Shown here in pieces: positions 47,366-55,511 of a stretch of 64,000 bases of DNA; the first letter of the stretch is position 1, and each line of letters opens with the position of its first letter. The DNA lies in NCBI RefSeq assembly GCF_026183675.1, contig NZ_JAPIVK010000016.1, positions 1 through 64,000 on the forward strand. The letters are read 5' to 3'. The DNA is from Microbulbifer halophilus. Lineage in GTDB: Bacteria > Pseudomonadota > Gammaproteobacteria > Pseudomonadales > Cellvibrionaceae. Both the position numbers and the translations under genes were made by a program. Below the pieces are notes generated by a model. That model was not told the origin of the DNA. It made no database searches and saw nothing but the letters and a program-made list of their open reading frames with translations.

Positions 47366-49969
47366 ATGTACAGTTCGCACAATCCATCGCAACGATTTCA
47401 CAAAACCCTGCTCGCAACCGCAGTGACCCTGCTGTCCGTCAATGTCCAGGCGCAGGACAGCGACACACTCGAGGAAGTCATGGTCACCGGCATCCGCGGC
47501 AGCCTGCAGCAGTCGCTGGACGTCAAGCGCGATGCCACCTCTATTGTCGACGCCATCAACTCCGAGGATATCGGCAAATTTCCGGACAAGAACGTCGCCG
47601 ATTCCCTGCAGCGGGTGCCGGGTATTTCCGTCGACCGTATCTGGGGCGAGGGCCGGGACATTTTTGTGCGCGGCACCGACAGCACCCTGAACCGCACCCT
47701 GATGAACGGACAGAACGTCGCCTCCGCCTACTGGTGGGCCAACGACAACCCCAGTCGCGGTTTCAACTATTCGATTCTCGCCTCCGAGCTGGTTTCCTCC
47801 CTGGAGGTCTACAAGAGCCCGGAAGCGCGCCACGATGAGGGCAGTATCGGCGGCATGGTGAATGTGCGCACCCGCAAGCCGATGGACCTGGACCCGCTGA
47901 CCGTCAACCTGTCCACCGAGGGTGTCTACAGCGACCTGCCGGGCGAATGGGATCCACAGGTGTCCGGCCTGTTGAGCTGGAAAAACGACACCGAGACCTT
48001 CGGCGTACTGGCCTCCTTCAACAGCCAGGGCCGCACCATGCGCCGCGACGGCCTGGAGGTTTTCCCCACCAACGACCTGTACACGGTCACCGACCAGAAC
48101 GGCAATACCACGGAAAATGTCTATGTACCCTGGGGCGGCGGCTCGGCCATTTTCAACCAGGACCGCCAGCGCGATACCGCCAATATCACCCTGCAGTTCC
48201 GACCCACCGATCGCTGGGACACCACACTGAACTATGTCGCCTCCGATATGGAGATGGACAACAGTAACCAGAACTACCTGTTCGTCGCCGGCGGCTACAA
48301 GATTCCCAACGGCGATACAGTCACCGACCCGGTGTTTATCCCCACCAGCGACGGCAACCGGGCCCTGGTGGGCGGTACCATCGAGAACCCCGACAGCATC
48401 GGCGTGGCCGACGAGCCGATCGTGCGCGAATCCTTTATCGAATCCGAAGTGCTGGACCTGGCCGCCGACTACGAGGGCGACGGCTGGCAACTGCACCTGC
48501 AGGCGGGCACGACCAGTGCCGAGGGTGGCAGCACCAAGGACCGCAACTACTGGTTCGAGGGCAACGGCGCCGAGGAACTGAATTTCGGCCCCGATACCAA
48601 CGAATTCAACTTCCCCGGTATCGATCCCCTCGACGGCACCGCCCTGCACCTGAATGCCGCCAACCTGCGCGACTGGGTGCGGGTCATGGAAGACGACGAA
48701 AGCTACTTCCAGGTGGACGGCAGCTTCGATCTGGAACTGGGATTCATCACCGGCATCCGCACCGGCCTCAAACTCCGCGACCACACCATCGAGAACAATC
48801 GCCAGGACGGTTCCGTGGATGTCGCCAATCCCGAGATTGCCGATCAGGTGGCGACCCTGAATGCCATCACCCTGGCGGATGTCTCCAGCGGGCCCAGCCC
48901 GGAACTGCACGGCGAGAGTGCCAGCGCGGAATCGCTGACCCGATACGCCTTTATGGATGTCGGCCTGGCGCGACAGAAAATCGACAGCATTTTAGACAGC
49001 GGTGTCATGACCTATGACGAGGACACAAGGGCCTATTACAAAATCGACGAGGAAATCACCGCAGGTTATGTACAGGCGGAATTCGAGCGGGGCCGGCTGC
49101 ACGGCAATTTCGGGGTACGCCTGGTGGAAACCGACCAGACCTCCAACGCCTATATCGACGGCGAGCGCGGCTCCGTCGGCCGCAGCTATCGCGAGGCCCT
49201 GCCGAGTGTGAACGCGATCTACGATCTCGGTGAGGACATCATACTGCGCGCCGCCGCCTCCCGCGCCATGGCCCGCCCCACCTTCCAGAACCTGAGCTCG
49301 AATATCGTCATCAATGCCACCAGCGGCACCGCCACCGCCGGCAACCCGCAGCTGGACCCGATGTTTGCCGACCAGTTCGAGTTCGGCGCCGAGTGGTATT
49401 TCGGCGACGCCAGCCTGCTGGCCGCCACCTACTTCAACAAGGACCTGAGTACCTTCGTGTTCCAGGATACCCAGGTTGAGGAGATCGACGGCGAGAGCAT
49501 CAACGTCACCCGCCCCTACAACGCCGACAGGGGCGCGGATATCCAGGGGATCGAGCTCCAGGTACAGCACGATTTCGGTAGCGGCTTCGGCGCCCTCACC
49601 AACTACACCTGGACAGACGCCGAGGCGCCGGCCAACGAGGACGGCACCAGGCTGGAACTGCCAGGCAACTCCCGCGACCAGTTCAATGCCTCCGCCTACT
49701 ACGAAAACGACACCTTCAGTGTGCGCCTGTCCTACAACATGCGCTCCAAATCCTACGGCGGCCTCACCTCCGGTTCGCAACTGGTCACCGAGAAGTACGA
49801 CCAGTGGGATGCCACCGCCAACTGGACCGCCACCGAGAATGTCGACGTTTTCCTGACGGCGGTCAATCTCACCAACGAGATCATCTACATGCGTACCGCC
49901 GACGGCATTCCCACGGGCTTCTACGAAAACGGCCCGCGCTACAGCCTGGGTGCGCACCTGTCCTTCTGA
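47366..49969 (+). CDS. TonB-dependent receptor, Caulobacter type
   Basis: Outer-membrane receptor of 867 residues: signal peptide (about 1-29), TonB-box region LEEVMVTGIRG, plug with DIGKFPDKNVADSLQRVPG and the GEGRDIFVRGTDSTLNRTLM segment (20 residues), then the barrel, ending RYSLGAHLSF. Members of this long subgroup mainly import carbohydrates or large organic ligands in marine bacteria; the ligand is unknown. Its plug closely resembles the STN-type receptor at 57.4 kb (both have VASAYWWANDN and GFNYS), marking paralogues. GGAG lies eight bases before the ATG. Ends at a strong terminator. Confidence 0.92.
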   Translation: MYSSHNPSQRFHKTLLATAVTLLSVNVQAQDSDTLEEVMVTGIRGSLQQSLDVKRDATSIVDAINSEDIGKFPDKNVADSLQRVPGISVDRIWGEGRDIFVRGTDSTLNRTLMNGQNVASAYWWANDNPSRGFNYSILASELVSSLEVYKSPEARHDEGSIGGMVNVRTRKPMDLDPLTVNLSTEGVYSDLPGEWDPQVSGLLSWKNDTETFGVLASFNSQGRTMRRDGLEVFPTNDLYTVTDQNGNTTENVYVPWGGGSAIFNQDRQRDTANITLQFRPTDRWDTTLNYVASDMEMDNSNQNYLFVAGGYKIPNGDTVTDPVFIPTSDGNRALVGGTIENPDSIGVADEPIVRESFIESEVLDLAADYEGDGWQLHLQAGTTSAEGGSTKDRNYWFEGNGAEELNFGPDTNEFNFPGIDPLDGTALHLNAANLRDWVRVMEDDESYFQVDGSFDLELGFITGIRTGLKLRDHTIENNRQDGSVDVANPEIADQVATLNAITLADVSSGPSPELHGESASAESLTRYAFMDVGLARQKIDSILDSGVMTYDEDTRAYYKIDEEITAGYVQAEFERGRLHGNFGVRLVETDQTSNAYIDGERGSVGRSYREALPSVNAIYDLGEDIILRAAASRAMARPTFQNLSSNIVINATSGTATAGNPQLDPMFADQFEFGAEWYFGDASLLAATYFNKDLSTFVFQDTQVEEIDGESINVTRPYNADRGADIQGIELQVQHDFGSGFGALTNYTWTDAEAPANEDGTRLELPGNSRDQFNASAYYENDTFSVRLSYNMRSKSYGGLTSGSQLVTEKYDQWDATANWTATENVDVFLTAVNLTNEIIYMRTADGIPTGFYENGPRYSLGAHLSF

Positions 49970-49998
49970 CCAACAGCCATCGCTATTTCCCCCTCTTC

Positions 49999-50021
49999 GG
50001 CGCCCTTCGGGCGCCTTTTTT
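49999..50021 (+). terminator. rho-independent terminator after TonB receptor
   Basis: GGCGCCC-TTC-GGGCGCC followed by TTTTTT, 30 bases after the receptor stop. Confidence 0.94.
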
Positions 50022-50041
50022 GTATCCGCATCCGGCAATTG

Positions 50042-50087
50042 TTGACACTGTAGGACAATCGACCTAGCATCTAGGACATTTGACCTA
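50042..50087 (+). promoter_or_regulatory. sigma-70 promoter with two TetR-type palindromic operators
   Basis: TTGACA (50042-50047), a 17-base spacer and TAGCAT (50065-50070) make a good promoter. Two 16-bp palindromes overlap it: TAGGACAATCGACCTA (50051-50066) and TAGGACATTTGACCTA (50072-50087), 21 bases apart, i.e. two helical turns on the same DNA face. They lie 29-65 bases before the tetR GTG. The arrangement indicates autorepression of the tetR-led operon by a cooperatively bound TetR protein (inference). Confidence 0.82.
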
Positions 50088-50115
50088 CACGATAAACACA
50101 GCAGGAGACCGGCCA

Positions 50116-50685
50116 GTGAGCGGAAAGCCGACCCGGGAACAGATTGTCGAGGCCGCGGACCGGCTTTTCTATCGGCAGGGCTTTGAACACACCTCCTTCG
50201 CCCATATCGCCGATGCGGTACAGATATCCCGGGGCAATTTCTATTACCACTTCAAATCCAAGGACGAGATTCTCTCGGCTGTAATCCGCCACCGCCTGGC
50301 CAGTACCCGACAGACCCTGGAGAGCTGGGAGGCCCGGGGGGAAACACCGCGGGACAGAATCCGCTGCTTTATCCAGATCCTGTTGACCAATGGCGACAAG
50401 ATAAAGCACTACGGCTGCCCGCTGGGCACCCTGAGCAGCGAACTGGCCAAGCTGAACCACACCGCTCAGGGGGAGGCCCGGGAGCTGTTCACCCTGTTCC
50501 ACAGGTGGCTCAAATCCCAGTTTGTAAAGCTCGGCCACAGGCGCGATGCGGACCAGCTGGCGGCGCACCTGCTGGCCCGCAGCCAGGGCGTGGCCACGCT
50601 GTTCAACGCTTTTCAGGAAGAAAAATTCGTCAAGCGCGAGGTGCAACAGATGTGCGCCTGGCTGGACGATGTCATCGATCACTGA
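50116..50685 (+). CDS. TetR/AcrR family transcriptional regulator
   Basis: A 189-residue repressor. HTH at about 5-50: REQIVEAADRLFYRQGFEHT (20 residues) then FAHIADAVQISRGNFYYHFKSKDE, given here in parts. The C-terminal ligand domain has YGCPLGTLSSELAK, seen in YxaF/LmrA-like TetR proteins. Start: GTG 50116 has AGGAGA seven bases upstream; the TTG at 50080 lies inside the second operator and is rejected. First gene of a five-gene operon and probably represses its own promoter through the paired palindromes just upstream. Confidence 0.92.
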   Translation: MSGKPTREQIVEAADRLFYRQGFEHTSFAHIADAVQISRGNFYYHFKSKDEILSAVIRHRLASTRQTLESWEARGETPRDRIRCFIQILLTNGDKIKHYGCPLGTLSSELAKLNHTAQGEARELFTLFHRWLKSQFVKLGHRRDADQLAAHLLARSQGVATLFNAFQEEKFVKREVQQMCAWLDDVIDH

Positions 50686-50700
50686 CAGGGAGAGAAAACC

Positions 50701-50988
50701 GTGTTTATCGTATTGTTGAAGTTTACCGACGACCGCGAGCGCCTGGGCGAGTTTATGCAGGCGCACAAGGCCTGGGCCAAACAGGGCCTGGACGACGGCG
50801 TCTTCCTGATGATCGGCAGCCTGCAGCCCGGGCTCGGCGGTGGCATACTGGCCCACAATATTGACCGCGGGAATCTCGAGGCCTTTGTCGACAGGGATCC
50901 TTTTGTAGCCGAGAAGATTGTCACCGCCGAAATTCTGGAGATCAGCCCCGCGAAAACCGATGAGCGGCTGGCCTTCCTGCTCGACTGA
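50701..50988 (+). CDS. YciI-like protein
   Basis: A 95-residue ferredoxin-like protein of the YciI family (FIVLLKFTDDRERLGEFMQA, 20 residues; GSLQPGLGGGILAHN; DRDPFVAEKIVTAEIL). YciI proteins have a conserved His-Asp pair and are suspected small enzymes or binding proteins; the HKAW and DRDPF residues fit. Start is GTG with GGGAGAG upstream. It lies 15 bases after tetR, within the operon. Function in this setting is unknown. Confidence 0.88.
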   Translation: MFIVLLKFTDDRERLGEFMQAHKAWAKQGLDDGVFLMIGSLQPGLGGGILAHNIDRGNLEAFVDRDPFVAEKIVTAEILEISPAKTDERLAFLLD

Positions 50989-51018
50989 GCCCATACAAAT
51001 TCAACAGGGAGCGTAACA

Positions 51019-51627
51019 ATGAGCAATGCCATCCCCGGCCCGGACGGCAGGCCCCGCTGCGGCTGGTGCACCGTCACCCCGGATTTCTTCGACTACCACG
51101 ACAACGAATGGGGCTTTCCCGTCGACGATGACCGGCGCCTGTTCGAAAAGCTGTGCCTGGAGAGTTTCCAGTCCGGCCTCAGCTGGCGCACCATCCTGGC
51201 GAAGCGGGAGAACTTCCGCAAAGCCTTCCGACAGTTCGATTTCGACAGGATGGCAAAATTTACCGAAAAGGATGTGGAGCGGCTACTGCAGGACAAGGGT
51301 ATCATCCGCCACCGGGGCAAAATCGAGGCGGTGATCAACAACGCCAGGCGCGCCCGGGAACTGGTGCAACAGGAGGGCTCCCTGGCCGCCTACGTCTGGC
51401 GCTACGAACCCAAAGCGGACGAACTGGCGCCGCCGCAGACGGCCTCCACCTCCCCCGCATCCATCGCCCTGTCCAAGGACCTGAAGAAACGCGGCTGGAA
51501 ATTCGTTGGCCCCACCACCGTCTACGCCTTCATGCAGGCGATGGGACTGATCAACGACCACGCCGAGGAATGTGTGAGCCGCGCCGAGGCCGAGCGCCGG
51601 CGCCGAAACTTCAAACGTCCCCGATAA
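51019..51627 (+). CDS. tag: DNA-3-methyladenine glycosylase I
   Basis: Base-excision glycosylase of 202 residues that removes 3-methyladenine from alkylated DNA. Tag-family features: RCGWCTVTPDFFDYHDNEWG (20 residues; zinc cysteine and substrate-pocket residues), SFQSGLSWRTILAKRENF and the C-terminal FVGPTTVYAFMQAMGLINDH (20 residues) with HAEECVSR supplying the last zinc ligands. GGGAG precedes the ATG. Third gene of the TetR-led operon, which ends opposite an ada-oxygenase operon: a local alkylation-repair grouping. Confidence 0.95.
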   Translation: MSNAIPGPDGRPRCGWCTVTPDFFDYHDNEWGFPVDDDRRLFEKLCLESFQSGLSWRTILAKRENFRKAFRQFDFDRMAKFTEKDVERLLQDKGIIRHRGKIEAVINNARRARELVQQEGSLAAYVWRYEPKADELAPPQTASTSPASIALSKDLKKRGWKFVGPTTVYAFMQAMGLINDHAEECVSRAEAERRRRNFKRPR

Positions 51628-51651
51628 CAGAGAGTGAGGGTAGCTGCTGCC

Positions 51652-52203
51652 ATGGAACTGCAACAACACTTCAAACTGCTGGCATCATACAACCAGTGGA
51701 TCAATGAAAAGGTCTACGAATCTGCCTGCGGGCTGAGCGAGATGGAAATCCAGAAGGATCGGGGCGCTTTTTTTGGCTCCATCCTCGGTACCCTGAACCA
51801 TATCGCCGTCGGCGACACCATCTGGCTGCAGCGCTTCGCCACACTTCCCGCCTGCCGCCACAGCCTGCGGGAAATCGCGGCGCTGCCCGGGCCACGGAGC
51901 CTGGACCAGATCATCTACAGCGATATCGAAGAGTTGCGAGCGCATCGCCAGTGGCTCGACAACAGGATTATCGAATGGATCGACGGCCTCTCGGAGCCGG
52001 ATTTTGCACAGGTTCTGAATTACCGCACCATCAAAGGCATATCCGGCAGCAAACGGCTCTCGAACCTGGTACTGCACTTTTTCAACCATCAGACCCACCA
52101 CCGGGGCCAGGTTTCCACGCTTCTTATGCAGGCGGGGAAGGATATTGGCGTTACCGACCTGCTGGCATTGATACCAGACACTGAAGACCCCGACCATCAA
52201 TAA
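51652..52203 (+). CDS. DinB-family protein
   Basis: A 183-residue four-helix protein of the DinB/YfiT superfamily, putative metal-dependent enzymes. Candidate metal-binding histidines lie in LNHIAVGDTIWLQRF near residue 48 and in the paired HFFNHQTHHRGQVSTLLMQA (20 residues) near 145. The start at ATG 51652 has GAGGG upstream; an in-frame GTG at 51634 is possible. It is damage-inducible in name only and no biochemical role is certain. Fourth gene of the operon, 24 bases after tag. Confidence 0.88.
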   Translation: MELQQHFKLLASYNQWINEKVYESACGLSEMEIQKDRGAFFGSILGTLNHIAVGDTIWLQRFATLPACRHSLREIAALPGPRSLDQIIYSDIEELRAHRQWLDNRIIEWIDGLSEPDFAQVLNYRTIKGISGSKRLSNLVLHFFNHQTHHRGQVSTLLMQAGKDIGVTDLLALIPDTEDPDHQ

Positions 52204-52220
52204 TATTCGGGAGCAGGAAG

Positions 52221-52643
52221 ATGCAGGCCCAGCTATTCACTCCGGAACAGGACCTCGATGCAATCGCGACGGTGCTCTTGCAGCTCCGTCCGCAGTACCA
52301 CCTGGCGAGTATCAAGGCCCGGATCCACAAGCAGCGACAGAACGGCTATCAACTGGCCTACGTCTCCGATAACAATGGAATACTCTGCGTTGCCGGATTC
52401 GTGGTCGGTGAAAAGCTGGCCTGGGGAAGGCACCTCTATATCGACGATCTGGTGACCGACGAAAGCCACCGCTCCACCGGCGCCGGCCGTTTCCTGATCG
52501 ACTGGTTGAAAGACTACGCCAGGGAAATCGGCTGCAAGCAGATACACCTGGATTCCGGTGTACAGCGCTTTTCCGCCGACCGCTTCTACCTGCGCGAGGG
52601 CTTCGATATCGCCAGCCACCACTTTTCCACCAGCCGGCTTTAA
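52221..52643 (+). CDS. GNAT-family N-acetyltransferase
   Basis: A 140-residue acetyltransferase with the GNAT beta-4/alpha-3 acetyl-CoA motif LYIDDLVTDESHRSTGAGRF (20 residues) and the final FYLREGFDIASHHFS. The acceptor substrate is unknown. Last gene of the tetR-yciI-tag-dinB-gnat run, 17 bases after dinB. Converges on the 2OG oxygenase gene; the 65-base gap carries the second copy of the 35-bp repeat. Confidence 0.9.
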   Translation: MQAQLFTPEQDLDAIATVLLQLRPQYHLASIKARIHKQRQNGYQLAYVSDNNGILCVAGFVVGEKLAWGRHLYIDDLVTDESHRSTGAGRFLIDWLKDYAREIGCKQIHLDSGVQRFSADRFYLREGFDIASHHFSTSRL

Positions 52644-52645
52644 CC

Positions 52646-52680
52646 CGGGACCGCGGAGCTCGGGAGCGCCCGCCGCCAGC
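52646..52680. repeat. 35-bp dispersed repeat, copy 2
   Basis: GCGGAGCTCGGGAGCGCCCG (from 52653) is the reverse complement of the sequence at 2246-2273, extending to about 35 bases with one mismatch. It lies between the convergent GNAT and oxygenase genes. Confidence 0.55.
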
Positions 52681-52708
52681 CCCGCGAGAAAGTGCCGGGG
52701 GGCCGCAA

Positions 52709-53455
52709 TCAGGACGCGTCGTGGAAGATGACCCCCAGCGCCCTGCGCTGCCCCGAACGCACACGGCTTACGCCGTGGCGCAGGTTCACGCGGTAGCAAC
52801 CGCGTTTGCCCCGCACCGGCCGGTGGCGCACGGCAAAGACAACGGCGTCGCCGCGCCTCAGGGGCACCACCTCCGCCCGCGATTGCCGGCGCGGGCGCTG
52901 CTCGGTCATCACGAACTCGCCGCCGGCAAAATCGCGCCCCGGCTCCGAGAGCAGTACCGCGAGCTGGAGGGGAAAGACATGGTCGCCGTAGAGATCCTGA
53001 TGCAGGCAGTTGTAATCACCCGGCCCATAGCTCAACAACAGCGGCGTGGCGCGTCGCTGACCGGCGTTGTGACAGCGTTCGAGGTATTCGGCGTGGGTTG
53101 CCGGAAAGCGCGTGTCGAAGCGCATTGACTCGTGCCAGCGGTTCGCGATTGACACCAGGTACGGATAGATCGCCGTGCGCAGCCCGGCCACGAGGCCGGG
53201 CTGCGGGTAGTCGAAATACTGGTATTCGCCGCTGCCGAAACCGTGGGAGGACATGACCACCCGGCTGCGAAACGCGCTGCGCTCACTGTAGAGCCCAGCG
53301 ATCGACCGGCACTCATCGTCGGTGAGCAGATTCTCGATGGTCGCACAGCCCCGGGCATCGAGCTCGGCGGTCACGCGCGCCCAGTTCACCGCCTCGACGC
53401 GCTCGGCAACGTCCGGCGGGGCCGTCGTCACCACACTCTCCATCGGTTCGCTCAT
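52709..53455 (-). CDS. 2OG-Fe(II) oxygenase of the Ada-associated type
   Basis: A 248-residue double-stranded beta-helix dioxygenase. Iron ligands are HQD (H152, D154) and probably H227 in NLRHGVSRV; R238 (SGQRRALGVIFHDA) should bind 2-oxoglutarate. The motif DYNCLHQDLYGDHVFPLQLA (20 residues) is characteristic of the family often annotated as an oxygenase acting on damaged DNA. Its start overlaps the ada stop (ATGA), a common arrangement in proteobacteria, so it probably works in repair or response to alkylation. It is not AlkB itself. The precise substrate is unproven. Confidence 0.87.
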   Translation of the reverse strand: MSEPMESVVTTAPPDVAERVEAVNWARVTAELDARGCATIENLLTDDECRSIAGLYSERSAFRSRVVMSSHGFGSGEYQYFDYPQPGLVAGLRTAIYPYLVSIANRWHESMRFDTRFPATHAEYLERCHNAGQRRATPLLLSYGPGDYNCLHQDLYGDHVFPLQLAVLLSEPGRDFAGGEFVMTEQRPRRQSRAEVVPLRRGDAVVFAVRHRPVRGKRGCYRVNLRHGVSRVRSGQRRALGVIFHDAS

Positions 53456-54531
53456 TGGCCCGCCTCCCGCTCCAGCAGGGCGCGCTTGCGCTCCACGCCC
53501 CAGCGATAACCGGACAGGCCGGCGTCCTTCCGCACTACGCGATGGCAGGGGATGGCCACCGCAAGCGGGTTGTTGGCGCAGGCCCCGGCGACGGCCCGCA
53601 CCGCCCTGGGGGCGCCGATGCGCTGCGCGATCTCGGCATAGCTCGCCGTCTCGCCGGCGGGAATTTCCCGCAGGGCCCGCCAGACCCGCTGCTGGAAAGC
53701 AGTGCCGCGCACGTCCAGGGGCAGGTCCAGGCCGGTGCGGGGCGCCTCGACAAACCCCACCACCGTCGCCACCAGCGCTTCGAAGGCCCGGTCGCCACCG
53801 GCCAGCGTGGCATTGGGAAACTGGTCCTGCAGTTCGCGGGCCAGGGCGTCGGGGTCGTCGCCCAGGAGAATGGCGCAGACACCGCGCTCGCTCTCCGCAA
53901 CGAGGATGGAGCCGAGGGAGCACTCGCCCACGGCGAAGCGGATGATCGCGCTCGCCCCGCCCTTGCGGTAGCGGTCCGGCGCCATGCCGAGCACCTCGTC
54001 GGCACGCTCGTAGAAGCGGCTGAGGGTATTGAAGCCCGAATCGAATATGGCGTCGGTGACCCGCCTCGCGCCGCGGAGCCCGTCGCGCAGCCGGCGGTCG
54101 CGGCGGGCGGCAGCGTACTGCCGCGGCGTCAGGCCGATGAGCTCGCGGAAGACGCGGTGGAAATGGGAGCTGCTCATACCGGCTTCCCGCGCGAGCGCGT
54201 CGACGCCGGGCGGTGTCTCCGACGCCTCGATGGTCCGGCAGGCCGCGGCGATCGCAGACACGCGCTTCTCCGCCAGCGAAGGCTCATCCGGCCGGCAGCG
54301 CTTGCAGGGGCGAAAACCGGCCCGCTCCGCGCTTTCCCGCGTAGGGTGGAAGCGCACATGCTCCGCGCGCGCGAGTCGCGTCGGGCAGGAGGGCCGGCAG
54401 TAGACACCGGTGGTGATCACCGCGTAGTAGAAACGGCCGTCGGCTTCCGGGTCGCGCGCGACCACCGCCGCCCAGCGGGGATCGGCGGCGCCGGACTCCG
54501 GGCGCCGGGTGGTGTTCGATGGTGCCTTCAT
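53452..54531 (-). CDS. ada: Ada: methylated-DNA repair protein and transcriptional activator
   Basis: Full-length Ada of 359 residues. The N-terminal zinc domain has C45, C49, C76 and C79 with the same spacing as E. coli C38, C42, C69 and C72; C45 should accept methyl groups from phosphotriesters. The AraC-type HTH spans about 85-190 (SSSHFHRVFRELIGLTPRQY, 20 residues). The O6-methylguanine methyltransferase domain ends with IPCHRVV (C329). Methylated Ada normally activates its own operon. Start ATG 54531 with GGAGAA upstream; 54549 and 54585 are less likely. Lies 25 bases after the SDR gene and overlaps the oxygenase. Confidence 0.95.
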   Translation of the reverse strand: MKAPSNTTRRPESGAADPRWAAVVARDPEADGRFYYAVITTGVYCRPSCPTRLARAEHVRFHPTRESAERAGFRPCKRCRPDEPSLAEKRVSAIAAACRTIEASETPPGVDALAREAGMSSSHFHRVFRELIGLTPRQYAAARRDRRLRDGLRGARRVTDAIFDSGFNTLSRFYERADEVLGMAPDRYRKGGASAIIRFAVGECSLGSILVAESERGVCAILLGDDPDALARELQDQFPNATLAGGDRAFEALVATVVGFVEAPRTGLDLPLDVRGTAFQQRVWRALREIPAGETASYAEIAQRIGAPRAVRAVAGACANNPLAVAIPCHRVVRKDAGLSGYRWGVERKRALLEREAGQ

Positions 54532-54556
54532 GGGTGCATTCTCCACCATCTGATGC

Positions 54557-55327
54557 TCAGGTCCGGCTGACCGATGCGCCGCCATCGACCCGATGGGCCT
54601 CGCCCGTCACAAAACTCGAGTCGTCGGAGGCGAGATACAGCACCGACCGGGCGATCTCCCCGGGGGTCGCCATCCGCTTCAGGGCGTGGAGGCCATTGAC
54701 GAAATCCCGCACTTCCGGGCCGGCGCCCGGGAAGTTTGCCATGTTCAACGGCGTGTCGGTACCGCCCGGCAGAATCGCGTTGGCGCGAATCCCCTGCTCA
54801 CCGAGCTCGGCGGCCAGCACCTGCACGAGGCCCAGGAGACCGGCCTTGCTCGCCGCGTAGGCGGCCACGTTGGGCAGGCCGACGCCACAACCCACGAACG
54901 ACGAGGTAAAGACCAGCGAGCCGCCGCCTCGCTCCACCATGGCCGGGATCTGATACTTGGCGCCGAGGAAGGCGCCCGTGAGGTTGGTGGCGAGGGTCTC
55001 GTTCCAGCCGCCCGGAGACAGATCCCGCACGGGCGCCATCTCGCCGAGCGCGCCGGCGTTGTTGAAGGCGATATCGAGACCGCCGAAGCGGTCCACGGCC
55101 GTCTCCACCAGCCGCCGCGCAAACGCCTCGTCGGCCACGTCCCCGGCCAGCGCCACGGCCTCGGCGCCGCCAGCCGCAATCTCCTCCACCAGGCCATCCA
55201 GCGCGGATCGGCCGCGGGCGGCCACCACGAGCCGGGCCCCCTTTTCGGCGAAGAGCTTCGCCGTGGCACGGCCGATACCGGAACTGGCACCGGTGACAAT
55301 GGCAATTTTTCCGGAAAGCGATTTCAT
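54557..55327 (-). CDS. short-chain dehydrogenase/reductase
   Basis: Classical SDR of 256 residues: cofactor motif TGASSGIG, NNAG, catalytic Ser in FTSSFVG, YAASK and the closing GGTDTP and VDGGASVS. An arginine after the second beta strand (AARGR) hints at NADP preference. The substrate is unknown. Start ATG 55327 has AAGGAG seven bases upstream; a TTG at 55333 is rejected. Being 25 bases before ada on the same strand, it may be the first gene of an SDR-ada-oxygenase operon. TTGACA at 55413-55408 (minus strand) could be its -35. Confidence 0.92.
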   Translation of the reverse strand: MKSLSGKIAIVTGASSGIGRATAKLFAEKGARLVVAARGRSALDGLVEEIAAGGAEAVALAGDVADEAFARRLVETAVDRFGGLDIAFNNAGALGEMAPVRDLSPGGWNETLATNLTGAFLGAKYQIPAMVERGGGSLVFTSSFVGCGVGLPNVAAYAASKAGLLGLVQVLAAELGEQGIRANAILPGGTDTPLNMANFPGAGPEVRDFVNGLHALKRMATPGEIARSVLYLASDDSSFVTGEAHRVDGGASVSRT

Positions 55328-55511
55328 CTCCAACTCCTTGCTTCACTTCGTATGGGGTTGGATCTAATCTGCCTCCGGTGGGGAAAATCCGCTATCCGGT
55401 TCCTGCTGTCAAATTCGACTCTCCGATGGCCGCGACGAGCGTCCCCGCGACCCCGGAGAATATCTGCCCATTCTCTCGCTCCAGTGGGAACAGGCTCCCG
55501 CGGAGCCGGCA

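Noticed and set aside
55400-55416. Possible Ada-binding site upstream of the SDR gene
   Set aside because: AAT-N6-GCAG is only a partial match to the E. coli pattern and could arise by chance; kept as a test, not a feature.
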